DNA of 64,000 nt from Coprinopsis marcescibilis. Lineage: Eukaryota; Basidiomycota; Agaricomycetes; Agaricales; Psathyrellaceae. Positions 11,918-22,403 of the stretch are shown piece by piece. Every line of letters starts with the position of its first letter. Position 1 is the stretch's first letter. Below the pieces are notes generated by a model. The model had not been told where the DNA came from, made no database searches, and saw only the letters and a program-made list of their open reading frames with translations. The stretch spans positions 1 to 64,000 of the forward strand of contig ML210187.1 of assembly GCA_004369085.1 (NCBI GenBank). Direction: 5' to 3'. The translations under genes were made by a program, and so were the position numbers.

Positions 11918-13474
11918 CTAACCAGTAGTCTTCGCATGATCTAAGTCGCGCTTCTTTTGTTTCAAAGCATCCCTAGCCACTAAGCCTTCTTCTGGGGTTG
12001 CAAGCACAAAGTCTTTCTTTAGATAGACGAAGGGCTTGGCTGGGTCTGGAAATCCGTAGGTTCTGGCACGCTCTTCGTCCTCAATTACCTGCGTTTTCTA
12101 GTTGTCCTAGCATCAGTGCATAGCCATTTGCGAAAACAAACCGCCACGGACCATTATAAGGGAGCTTTTAACCCCGAAAACAACATCACTATCCACGTAT
12201 GGATCTCCTTCGAAATATAACGCCGTGGTAAGAGTCTCGAATCCAGGAGCCTGTTCTCCATGAGTTACAGCGAAGGTCAGCGCGGAGCCTTCTGCGTACC
12301 TGGATTTGTACATGAAGATGGGCAGGTCTGAAAATGTGCCGACCTAGTCGCTCGACTAGACCGGCCACGGGACCATCGTCTGGGATGCTATATGGCACAG
12401 GCCTGTCTCGATTATGGCATCAGATCACTGAACTCTTCCCCGTACATCTCAAAGAACTCACACAACAGCCCGGTAGGCAAATCTTCCGTCATCCTGTGAC
12501 TTCAGGCGACCGCGACAGTCAGGCCCCGTGCGGTTTTCGTACTGGAATTGTCACAATCAATTGACCTTGATGCAGAATATGGAATCACACTGAACTTACC
12601 TGAACATCATAATGTCCAAAGCCATCGGTTTCCCAAGTCTCAATATCTGCGTTGGGTATCGGATTGCCTTTGGTGTCCTGGACTTGACCTTCTACATACA
12701 TATAGTGCCCTTTCCCTTCTGTCGCAATCGCGTCACCATGCTCAACTAACGATGGTTCGAGTTTCCATCACCTTTCAGGAGATTTACCGCAGAAATGGAC
12801 TTACGTTGATGTGCATCCGCAGTTAAGAATGGTCCAAGTACAGTACCCTCGGTAGCATTCGGTGGTTTCGCGTTGTTAATGGAGTCCACCAAGGTCGAAA
12901 GTCCAAGCGTATCAGACAGGAGAATGAATTCTATACCAACTGATCAGCTAACCGCAAAAACGCAATTGGCGACCCATTTATTTGCCTTGGCGAATATCAG
13001 TGCACTTTTGACCTGTCTGCGTCAAAAACTCGATCGCAGCCCTGGAGATTTGACATCAGAACATAAATTCGCGAAGAATTTCCAGCAGTACTAACATCCA
13101 CTCATCCGTTGTGATAGACGTTTCACGAACGAAGTCATGGAGATGGTTAATCTATTGACATTCTGTCAGAAGACAAGTTTTGAGATGATGAGTTCTGCGA
13201 TAGGGACGTACAAGGCCCTTGAAAATGAATTTCATCCGTTCATCCGGACCTGTGTTGTGTCGAAGAAGTCAGCAGCGGTCGTCAAAGTATCACGATAGAC
13301 CCAAGTAACGGCCGCGCTCCTCTCCTTCTTACATCTAGAGTTCCGAACATGAACGTTCTCGGTGATTGTATCTGCGTTCTGGTCAAGGATGCGAGGTATA
13401 CTCGCAAGATCCGTGCCATGAAAAATCGCAGCTTGTCTTGCCAGCTCTCCAGGGTCGATGTTGAGGGTCGTCAT
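11918..13474 (-). CDS. Intradiol ring-cleavage dioxygenase, hydroxyquinol 1,2-dioxygenase type
   Basis: This is a predicted Fe(III) enzyme that splits a catecholic or hydroxyquinol ring between the two hydroxyls, a key step in fungal degradation of lignin-derived aromatics. The start at 13474 gives [14 protein letters not shown]; a start at 13507 is also open. Spliced order: the N-terminal helical domain ([32 protein letters not shown]), the substrate loop [14 protein letters not shown], the barrel strands [52 protein letters not shown], then [17 protein letters not shown], and a C-terminal tail to the stop at 11918. The four metal ligands expected in the family (Tyr in GHYDVQ, Tyr in PYSIP, two His in RPAHLH) are all present. 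The gene has many short introns. Choice of hydroxyquinol over catechol is inferred from overall resemblance. Confidence 0.85.
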
Positions 13475-14244
13475 CTTGAAGGAAAAGCTAAGCGATGTTA
13501 GGGACAATAAGGATCAGACTGACCACTCTGCACTTATTAATATGGAAGCAAAGATAGCCAACTCGGTCCGTAAGTTGTCCGACCGCGTGTATCTTTGGAC
13601 ACCATATTTGGTTGACCAGTAAAAAGGAACAACGGCGCTACTCGAAACAACACCGCTTGAAATGGGTCTCGTGGTGCTCTTCCTTGATGGGTGCCATCGT
13701 ATTCGACTTCGAGTGACGCTGAATTGGTCAGAAAGAAGACAACAGTCCAAACCAGGAAAAGAAGAGAAGGCTGTAGCCACGTACACAGGGTCCATTACAA
13801 CATGATGGGCCTCACGCTAGCTCGAATGCCAACGGTGGTTGAATCTCGACTTTGTCGAACAGTACTGTTCTGCCAAGCGAGACTGTGCCGAGACTTGGTT
13901 CGCTGTTCTCATATCCTTCCATTGCGCTGTCGAATACAGAGCTTCAAAAAGTCAGCTGGGAGTTAGTCGGAAAGTAATCCCCGCTTCGATCTGCGTCCTT
14001 ATGATCTTCTTTTCAGCAATCCACTTAGTAAGTACTGCCGGTGGGTGTCCTTATAATCAGACGGAGCTTCTTTCGGCACAGCGGCAATCCTTTGCTTGGC
14101 TGATCCGCGAGCGGGCGCTTAAACAACGATCAATATTCCTTGGCACTCTAAAGCCAAGCTCGAAATTTTGGTCAAAAAAGGTTCCTGAAAATCGTGACAT
14201 TCCTTTGACCATCGCCTACAGACGTCTCTTTCTCTTATAATTCA
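13475..14244. other. Divergent intergenic region
   Basis: It is the shared upstream region of the dioxygenase (minus) and the broken F-box-like gene (plus). Reading frames on both strands at 13514-13795 and 13839-14240 have no recognisable motif and are left uncalled. Confidence 0.5.
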
Positions 14245-15660
14245 ATGGAATACTTCTCACTGGATATTGCCAGCTGTCTCGTCGAGATTATCTGCCCGGA
14301 ATACCCTGATGGCTCAATGGTCGCCTTGCTTCGGTCGCTCTGCCTCGTCTCGTCCACGTTTCGCGAACTCTGTCAACGCAAATTATTCTCGCACCTTGAC
14401 GTGAACCGGAAGCCCACGGTCGAAGGAACGAATAACACATGTACACTCTTACCCGGGACGAAGCTGTTATCGCTTCTAGATCAAAATAAAAGGATTGCGA
14501 CCTACGTTCGCTCGCTCAAGATCAGCAACGACTCCGACTCGGTGCCCTGGCTTTCCATTGACGAGCATCTCCCAGTGGCGCTGTACCGAATTGTCGAATA
14601 CCAGCGCATTCAAAAGCTCTCTCTATGCAAAATCTCAGCAGAATGTGCCGGCCTGAGTATTCGCCACACTGTCGCCTCGTTGTGCGGGTGTCCATCATTG
14701 CGCTTCCTGAAGTTCCGATCATGCCCCCTCAGTCTCATCGAAAATTTTGCGGAGTCGTTAACCCACCTCGATGCGGATCCATCTGAAGTGCTGTTTGAAA
14801 ACCCCGTTCCGCCTACGTTCGACATCGATGCGCCGAAGACGACTGCAAGGACAGGTCGAGCAAAAATCACACATTTGAAGATCGAGCAATAGGAGGAGGA
14901 GGCCAATATCGAAACCTTCAACTTCTTATTGGACAGAAACCGATCCGGACTTGACCTTACTTGCCTTCAATGCTTTCACATTGGCGGTTCGGGTAGCTTT
15001 GGAGGTTTCACCCACTACTAGCTTCCGCTCTACGTAAACTGCTACTAGGTTGTGCGAGAACACTTCAAACGTTCTCGTCCAACCCTCCTGACGGCATCAT
15101 GACGCAGGATCTTCTGGGTATGCTGACGTACAGTATTACTTTCTCTGTGCTAATGTTCCTATTCCCCAGCTTCCGTCGATGGTAGATGCAGAGGCTTGAT
15201 AGATTTTTCAACTCTTCCTGCCATGCAAAACATCGTTATAACCTATTCTCTCGAAAGCGACCCTTCTACGTTCACAAAGAGAACCGATCCAATACTGTGG
15301 CTTGTAAGCCGCCTCAAGACCTTCCAACCTCATAACCGACTGGAAAACCTCAAAGTCTGCATCATTCCCGACTGCTGCGAAATTTACGACCCTGCAACCC
15401 ACGGGAATGCTGTTTCTGAAAACGCATGGCGCAACCTCGATCAAATCCTATCCGATTCCCCCAGATTCAAGTCGTTCAAGAAGGTAACCATAGAACTCCT
15501 GTCGGTAAACGGGCGGAAGGAAAATGGCGAGCTTGTTGATGACCTTGAGTCTCTGAGGGAGATATTGGACGGGAATTTGCCAAAAATGCGGCGCGCGGGA
15601 CTGTTGGAATTCGAGCTTCACGAATACGACACGGAAGTACGGAATATATCTCACCATTAG
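14245..15660 (+). pseudogene. F-box/LRR-like gene with a premature stop and frame disruption
   Basis: The start MEYFSLDIASCLVEII resembles the N-termini of the two F-box-like genes at 48579 and 50422 (hydrophobic start, then SLCLVSSTFRELCQRKLFSHL). The frame is closed by TAG at 14890-14892 (IEQ stop), although the same frame continues with protein-like sequence (EEEANIETFNFLLDRN). Around 14990-15010 the coding signal moves to another frame (LLASALRKLLLGCARTLQTF), then after a likely intron goes on from about 15196 (MQNIVITYSLESDPS) to a stop at 15658-15660. A 29-nt GT-AG segment would restore the second break but is shorter than a usual intron. I read it as a decayed copy; sequence error is the alternative. 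Confidence 0.6.
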
Positions 15661-15923
15661 TAGTCTCCAAAATAATGGTACACTTTCAATATGCATGTGT
15701 ATATACATTAAAAACGATGGTTGTACCTTATTCCCCGCGTTTGTGAATGCATTCTCCGCATCGCTTGCTTCCTAGTACAACGAACTCAATTATCAATACC
15801 AGATACTTGTCATGTCAAATACTGATATTTATAAATATCAAAGGCCGCAGCTCGTAGCTGTGTTGTCCGTTCCACACAGCAAAAGTTTAAACTTAGTAAA
15901 TGTCCGCATGCATTGACCGACGA
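15661..15923. other. Convergent intergenic region
   Basis: An AT-rich 3' flank shared by the broken F-box-like gene and GT61 copy 1, with nothing recognised in it. Confidence 0.5.
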
Positions 15924-17929
15924 TCAGCTCTGTACGGCGTCTTCAGGTTCGGTCAACCTCTTCCGAATCATATCCGCAATCGCAGGACCGTACACCGGTA
16001 TCGAATCTATCATTAACCAATCAGAATATTTCTGGAAACACCGTCTTTGAGCCAATACTTACTCCCATGAAATCCAGGACTATAATAAAGCCCCTGTAGC
16101 AGAGAGATTTGAATGAAAACGCAAGTTGGAGTGAATCGCGTTACGCACCTCATGGTACTCTTGGGCTGGGAACGTGAGAAACGAATCATTCTGCACGCCG
16201 TAATGCTTGTGTCCGAGATTTCGCGCAAGCATTTCGTAATCGAAGACATACGCTGGATCAACCCAAGATAAGCGCGCGACCTAGCACAATTGGAGCAGGA
16301 AGACTGACACGGGGGATCGAAGATCTCGAAGACTGCCGACCGCAAGGAGGGAGGCATAATCAGTTGGTGCTACAGAGCAATGATATTGTCAGTTTGACGC
16401 CGCACAGAGACAGGATAAGCCGAAGGTGGGCGTACTGTCAAGCCGTTCCCATGAACCCCAACCATAATCGTCGTCCTCGCGCCAATCTCCAACTGCTGCT
16501 TGATATTCAACCTCTCCATAGCAGGAATCTCCAGCCTACACAGGCCCTCTTCCTCCAACTGCTTTAAAGATTCGACAAGTCTTAGATGATCCTCTTCCAC
16601 CAATCTCCGCCTTGCATTTTGACGCGATATGTAAGTCACAACGGGCCTGTTTCTGTATTCCCGATCCTCTTGAGAATCGGGCACCGACGATTCCACGACT
16701 CGAGCTTGAGAGTCAACAAAAGGGATGTATCCAAGAGTATTGCGAAGTATTGACTTTCGAATGGGTTCCCAATACCCTTCGGGTGCACTCAAGCTCATAG
16801 CGCCGGCTATCATTTTGAACCAGCGATTATTGTTAGGGCTGATCGTCAAAGTCAAGGCGAGAAGTCAGCGGAGATGCAATAATAAAAGGTTAGCCAGAAG
16901 GCCAGAAGAACGTACTGGCGGTGTGCATTGTAGCGATTGATGATCATAGCACGTTCAAAAACGACCGTTGTCTCCAGATCAATGAGATCTTCCCAATAGT
17001 CACTTGTTTCAATAAGAGCCCCGGGGAATGCAGCACGCATCAGAGGCCCTATTACTCCTGCTCTGTCGCGCCATTCCTTTCCCTGAATTGCCTAGACAAT
17101 GTGCGGTAAATACCTATCGCAAAGTGGACCTCCTATGACTGCGGACGTACGGGTAGAATAAATCGAGAGGGTAAAGAAAGTGAATTGAGGGATTTCATCC
17201 CCGAATCTTCTCCGAGTCCCTCTCCGGGTCCGAAAACAAGCGTTGAATACACCCTCCACATGCCTAGAATAATTTCACCCCACCAGTGATAGAAATGCTA
17301 CCAAATAAAGGTCTTAGTATGTATGCATGACGCATGGATGGCTGAACCTACGTGCATGAACTGAGGAGGGTCGTAGAGAATGACACTGAACCCAGGTATA
17401 ACAGTAGCAACCTCTCCCAATACTTCCGATGCCATTTCCGGACTGATAATTTGCATCTCCTAGGGCGGCAGTGAGACAACCAGCGAGATATACTATTTGG
17501 GGAACTCCAACCCACTTTGTCAGTCGCGGTCCTATCGAGACCACTGTCCAGGTCCAACCACCGCGCGATGAGGTCGTCTCTCGAGGGAAACTCGGGGTTC
17601 TCCGTCACCACATAGAATGAACCATCCCTGAGGTACAACGTGTCCATCAGCGCGAATCCCAGCACCCATGTACTCTGTTTAATGGGAGGATTCGAGCCCG
17701 GGAGTATCACGGATGGAATCGTCGTTTCCTCCCTTGTCGAGGCGAGTGGCCTTGAGGTTTCTTCGGCTTGGAGCTCCTGTTGCTGGTTTAGAAGGAGTGT
17801 GCGGCGAGCAGCTTGAAGTAGGGAGAGGAGCTCGGCATCGTAGAGTGGCAGGAACCAAACGTAGGCAATGAAGATGAAAGCGATACCCAGAGAGATGGTC
17901 GACCGACGAGCGCGTACACGCAGCGACAT
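15924..17929 (-). CDS. GT61-family glycosyltransferase, copy 1
   Basis: Predicted type II Golgi membrane glycosyltransferase. An N-terminal anchor (TISLGIAFIFIAYVWFLPLY) precedes a short stem, then the lumenal domain. Exon 1 is 17929..17516, ending after TATDK in phase 0. Exon 2 is 17459..17352 (EMQIISPEMASEVLG to DPPQFMH). Later exons give HFYHWWGEIILGMWRVYSTL, MRAAFPG with FERAMIINRYNAHRQ, GYWEPIRKSILRNTLG, RPVVTYISRQNARRRL, the hallmark VGVHGNGLT, MPPSLRSAVFEIFDPP, FDYEMLARNLGHKHYG and a C-terminal IPVYGPAIADMIRKRLTEP. The GVHGNGLT-to-EIFDPP region is typical of GT61 (DUF563). Donor and acceptor are unknown. Its N-terminus lacks the FRR motif of copies 2-4, so it is the most diverged member here. 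Confidence 0.85.
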
Positions 17930-18225
17930 GGTTGGTTTGTGAGGTTAATGGCGTCGCTGTAGCCCAGCACAGTTCGGGTACGAGAAGGGATACGACAGCC
18001 TCTGAAGTCGCTGGACAATGTAAGTATATGAAGGAGAATTTTGTCAGCCATCGAGCGGCGTACATCCTGCTCCCCTCCGGATCAGCCAATTGAAAGAAGC
18101 GAATAAGACAACCTGATTCATCCATTCTATCCACCACAACGTCTGCAATATATTGCTAAACTATGATCGTTATGAATTCCGTGAGGTCCCTTCAAAGGTC
18201 CAAAATCATTTATTGAGCAAGTGTC
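17930..18225. other. Short spacer between GT61 copies 1 and 2
   Basis: This 296 bp spacer holds the promoter of copy 1 and the 3' flank of copy 2. Confidence 0.5.
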
Positions 18226-20189
18226 TTAATCTTCAACAAAGTCATCAGGCTCAGTCAGCCTTCGTCTAATCATATCCGCGATCACAGGTGCATAGACCGG
18301 TATCGTATCTGCAAAGACCATAATCAGCGTCGATCATTAGCCAAGAGAATGGACAACATACTCCCATGAAACCCAGGACTGAAACGAACGCCCTGCAGAA
18401 CACTGCGTCAGATACAAGAGCAAATCGGCAAGACAAGAGAAAACAGAGACATACCTTGTGATACTCGCCCTTCGGGAAAGTTATCAACGTATCGTTGTTT
18501 ACCGCATAGTGCTTGTGGCCCATGTTCCTCGCAAGCATCTCATAGTCGAAGGTATATGCTAAATCAACCAGAGCATAAGTCACACATCGCGAGTCACAAC
18601 CAAGGAACATACATGGGGGATCCAAAATTTCGAAAACGGCAGACCTCAAGGATCGGGGCATGAGAAGTTGATGCTGAACGGCTTCAGAATCAGCATCCGA
18701 GTCACACCTCGTACTCAATGGAACAAGGCTTACCGTCAACCCATTCCCATGCACACCAACTAAGATTGTCGTCTTCGCACCGATCGCCAGCTGCTCCTTT
18801 ATACTCAGCCTTTCCATCATCGGTATCTCAAGCCTACACAGCCCCTCCTTCTCCAACTCCTTCAGTAATTTCACGAGCTCCAAGTGGTGTTCATGAATCA
18901 ACCTCCGCCCTGCACCCTGACGCGAAATATACGTGACAATCGGCTTTTCGTCAGAGTCGACAACCCGGCCTTGAGAGTCAACGACAGGGACAGAACCGAC
19001 AGTGTTAACAAGGAGGGACTTCCGAATGGGCTCCCAATAACCATCCGGCGCCGTCAAGTTCATAGTACCCGCCATCATCTTGAACCAAATGCCAGAGTTC
19101 CGACTGGAATAATTACAACAGGCCGTAAGAACGAAGTGAAGGCGGTTTACCTGAGGCAGAGAACGTACTGTTTATGAGAGTTGTGGCGATTGATAACCAT
19201 CGCCCGTTCAAAGCTGACAGTGGTGTCGAGTTTGGCCAGGTCGGCCCAGTAATCGGCCTTCTCGATAGGTATCCCAGGGAATGCAGCGCGCATGAGAGGT
19301 CCATTCAATCCCGCCTTGTCGCGCCATTCGCCAGATTCGACGGCCTGCAAAACAGCCATTATACTTAGGAAGCTCTAACAGTTAGTTGTTGTACGCACCG
19401 GCAGCAAGAATCGCGAAGGGAACGGGAGCGAGTCTACAGACAGTGGCGCGCCATCGGCATCGGTTTCATCGAAGGATCCGTAAGCCAGCGTCGAATAGAC
19501 TCTCCACATCCCTATGATGATTTCTCCCCACCAATGGTAAAAGTGCTATTAAGAGCGATTAGACGGTCGGACTGGTTCGTAGGCTATGGAAACTCACATG
19601 CATGAATTGACCAGGGTCGTAGATGACGACACTGAATCCAGGGATGATGGTAGCATATTCTCCCAGGACTTCTTTGGCTCGGGACGGATGAAGAAATTGT
19701 AATTCCTGCAAAGAAACCCATAAGCTGAAAGCTACGGCGAGGCAGAGGAGTTGAGCGAACCTTATCTGTCGCCTCCAAGTCTACACCCTTCTCCATTTTC
19801 AGCCATTTAGCGATGAGGTGGTCCCTTGAAGGGAACTCGGATCCCGAGGTGACGATGTAGAAGGTTCCGTTTCGGAGGTACAGTTTGTCGAGAATCGCAA
19901 ACCCGTCTACCCATGCACTCTGTCGTGTATCGGTTCCTGGGAGTTTCACCGAAGGGATGGTGGTCTCTTCCGTCGTCGAAGCGAGGCGCGGTGCTGTCCA
20001 CTTTTCTTCAACCCCCAATCCCGATTTGAACTCCTGCTGTTGACTGAGATGCATTTTGGATCGGTAGCTGTCGACAAAGTAGGTAACCTGCTCGCTGTTG
20101 TGGATTAGAGTCCACAAAGCAACAATGAAGAGGGATGCGCCAATGCCCAAAAAGAGCAACGGCTTCTGGGTGCGTCGAAAAGGGCCCAT
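18226..20189 (-). CDS. GT61-family glycosyltransferase, copy 2
   Basis: The start at 20189 gives MGPFRRTQKPLLFLGIGASL, a type II signal anchor. Exon 1 (20189..19761, 143 codons) ends after LEATDK in phase 0, exactly as in the other copies. Downstream are the HFYHWWGE region near 19545, MRAAFPGIPIEKADYW with FERAMVINRHNSHKQ, GYWEPIRKSLLVNTVG, KPIVTYISRQGAGRRL, VGVHGNGLT, MPRSLRSAVFEILDPP, FDYEMLARNMGHKHYA with NDTLITFPKGEYH, and a C-terminal IPVYAPVIADMIRRRLTEP, stop 18226-18228. No disabling change was seen. It is the last copy before the transposon/gap region. Confidence 0.85.
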
Positions 20190-21533
20190 GACTAGCCAAG
20201 TAATCTAGTCCAAGGTAGAGTCTTTCGAAATAGCTGCTAGTGGGGTGGAGACTCAAGACCGAGCGCCCAATTTCGGTGATACCCCTCGATTGTGCGATGT
20301 ATATCGCGCTGAGGATGAACTTCGGTGGTTTTAAATTTTGTAATGCTGAGCATTTTAAATATAGTGCAAGGAATCAGGAATCATCCTCCCCGTAGTCACA
20401 GAAGCTGATCCAGAGTACTCTCTTTCCACTTCCTTTGTGGTGGCGGAGGACCAAACAATCTGTCACTGTAATTTCAGTCTTCCGTGGCACCTGGCTGCTG
20501 GCAGTGGTTGACGAGCTCGGCGGAGGCCTGGCAGAGCCGAGCGGTCGGGCAAGCTACAGGATCAGTGATGTGGAAGCAAGGCTTTGTATTACAGCTGGCC
20601 CTTGCGCCTTCTCCAAGCGTTTAAGAAGGGATAGACCGTGTATCTGTCGCATAATTGAGACTCAAGCTCAAGAGGCACAGGACGTCATCTAGATCATCAG
20701 GAAAACATAAGATGTCTATTGCATTCAATTATCAATATTGACATACCAGGACATAGGTCATATGAGGCCCGAGGGGCCTGTATTATCTGGATTCTGAGGA
20801 AGACCTTGATTGAGAAAAAAGAACTTCTTTGAATGTTCGCGGCATCAGTACTTGTTATGTACTAATGAATGCTTACCTAATAAGGACTTGTGGTTTGATT
20901 GGGCCGGCACGACTAGCAGTGCTACTATCAAACACTATGTAATGCAAAACGACCCTAGTAATGCAAAAACGGGAATCGTGCCTCAATAACACATTGAAAG
21001 GATGTTGAATAACTTGCAGTCTGTCATACTTAAGGTAGCGGAACATTCTATGAAATAAGTGAAAAAATCGGAGGGGAAATGGCTATGTTATACTCTTATC
21101 TGTGGCCGAATTTCACGATGCAAACAGCATTTTTGAAATTGTTCGGAAATTGTGAGCCTAGTGGTCATCAAGGGGTTCTGGATAACTTCAAAGAAGATGA
21201 GCTAATATCTCAAAAGTGGGCTGGTTAACTTTAGAAGGCAGTGGGATCATGTTCATGAGGGAGACAAACGTATGTGTTTTGGCATGACAGAATCTGGGCC
21301 ATCTATGATGAATAGTTTCATTCTCTGATCCTTTGCAAAATCCTAACGCTGCGTCACACGTCGCTGCGATCACAGAATGTGTCACGCTCTCGCTTCGGAG
21401 TTGTAACAGAGTGTGACAAGGTGTGCCCTAGCCGTTGTCACATTTTTTGCATTACTACGTTTTTGGGACACCCTCTGCCGGAAGAGCTCTGGCAAATGAT
21501 ACTCTACTCTGATTCAAAATATAGCTAAACAGG
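20190..21533. other. Gene-poor region upstream of GT61 copy 2
   Basis: This 1.3 kb stretch has the promoter side of GT61 copy 2 and then AT-rich sequence with several TGTGAC/GTCACA motifs near 21350-21445. A plus-strand open frame at 20435-20692 has no recognisable motif. The part next to the gap may be transposon-derived. Confidence 0.5.
20956..21457. repeat. Possible small element bounded by a 14-nt inverted repeat
   Basis: The 14-mer TAGTAATGCAAAAA at 20956-20969 recurs as its exact reverse complement at 21444-21457. The roughly 475 bp between them contain no gene. This could be a non-autonomous transposon remnant; the flanks show no obvious target-site duplication. Confidence 0.3.
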
Positions 21534-22403
21534 NNNNNNNNNNNNNNNNNNNNNNNNNNNNNNNNNNNNNNNNNNNNNNNNNNNNNNNNNNNNNNNNNNN
21601 NNNNNNNNNNNNNNNNNNNNNNNNNNNNNNNNNNNNNNNNNNNNNNNNNNNNNNNNNNNNNNNNNNNNNNNNNNNNNNNNNNNNNNNNNNNNNNNNNNNN
21701 NNNNNNNNNNNNNNNNNNNNNNNNNNNNNNNNNNNNNNNNNNNNNNNNNNNNNNNNNNNNNNNNNNNNNNNNNNNNNNNNNNNNNNNNNNNNNNNNNNNN
21801 NNNNNNNNNNNNNNNNNNNNNNNNNNNNNNNNNNNNNNNNNNNNNNNNNNNNNNNNNNNNNNNNNNNNNNNNNNNNNNNNNNNNNNNNNNNNNNNNNNNN
21901 NNNNNNNNNNNNNNNNNNNNNNNNNNNNNNNNNNNNNNNNNNNNNNNNNNNNNNNNNNNNNNNNNNNNNNNNNNNNNNNNNNNNNNNNNNNNNNNNNNNN
22001 NNNNNNNNNNNNNNNNNNNNNNNNNNNNNNNNNNNNNNNNNNNNNNNNNNNNNNNNNNNNNNNNNNNNNNNNNNNNNNNNNNNNNNNNNNNNNNNNNNNN
22101 NNNNNNNNNNNNNNNNNNNNNNNNNNNNNNNNNNNNNNNNNNNNNNNNNNNNNNNNNNNNNNNNNNNNNNNNNNNNNNNNNNNNNNNNNNNNNNNNNNNN
22201 NNNNNNNNNNNNNNNNNNNNNNNNNNNNNNNNNNNNNNNNNNNNNNNNNNNNNNNNNNNNNNNNNNNNNNNNNNNNNNNNNNNNNNNNNNNNNNNNNNNN
22301 NNNNNNNNNNNNNNNNNNNNNNNNNNNNNNNNNNNNNNNNNNNNNNNNNNNNNNNNNNNNNNNNNNNNNNNNNNNNNNNNNNNNNNNNNNNNNNNNNNNN
22401 NNN
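21534..22403. other. Assembly gap of 870 N
   Basis: A run of N joins two contigs. It hides the C-terminal part of the hAT transposase gene and probably the left end of the element. Confidence 0.99.

Noticed and set aside
14860..14892. A possible 38-nt intron removing the TAG at 14890 in the broken F-box-like gene
   Set aside because: Its removal shifts the frame away from the protein-like continuation and it is shorter than the introns elsewhere in the window.
20481..20510. A CTGGCAG string that could pair with ACTGGCAG after base 25887 as a hAT target duplication
   Set aside because: The adjacent sequence does not match the right terminal repeat, so this is likely chance; the true left end is probably in the gap.
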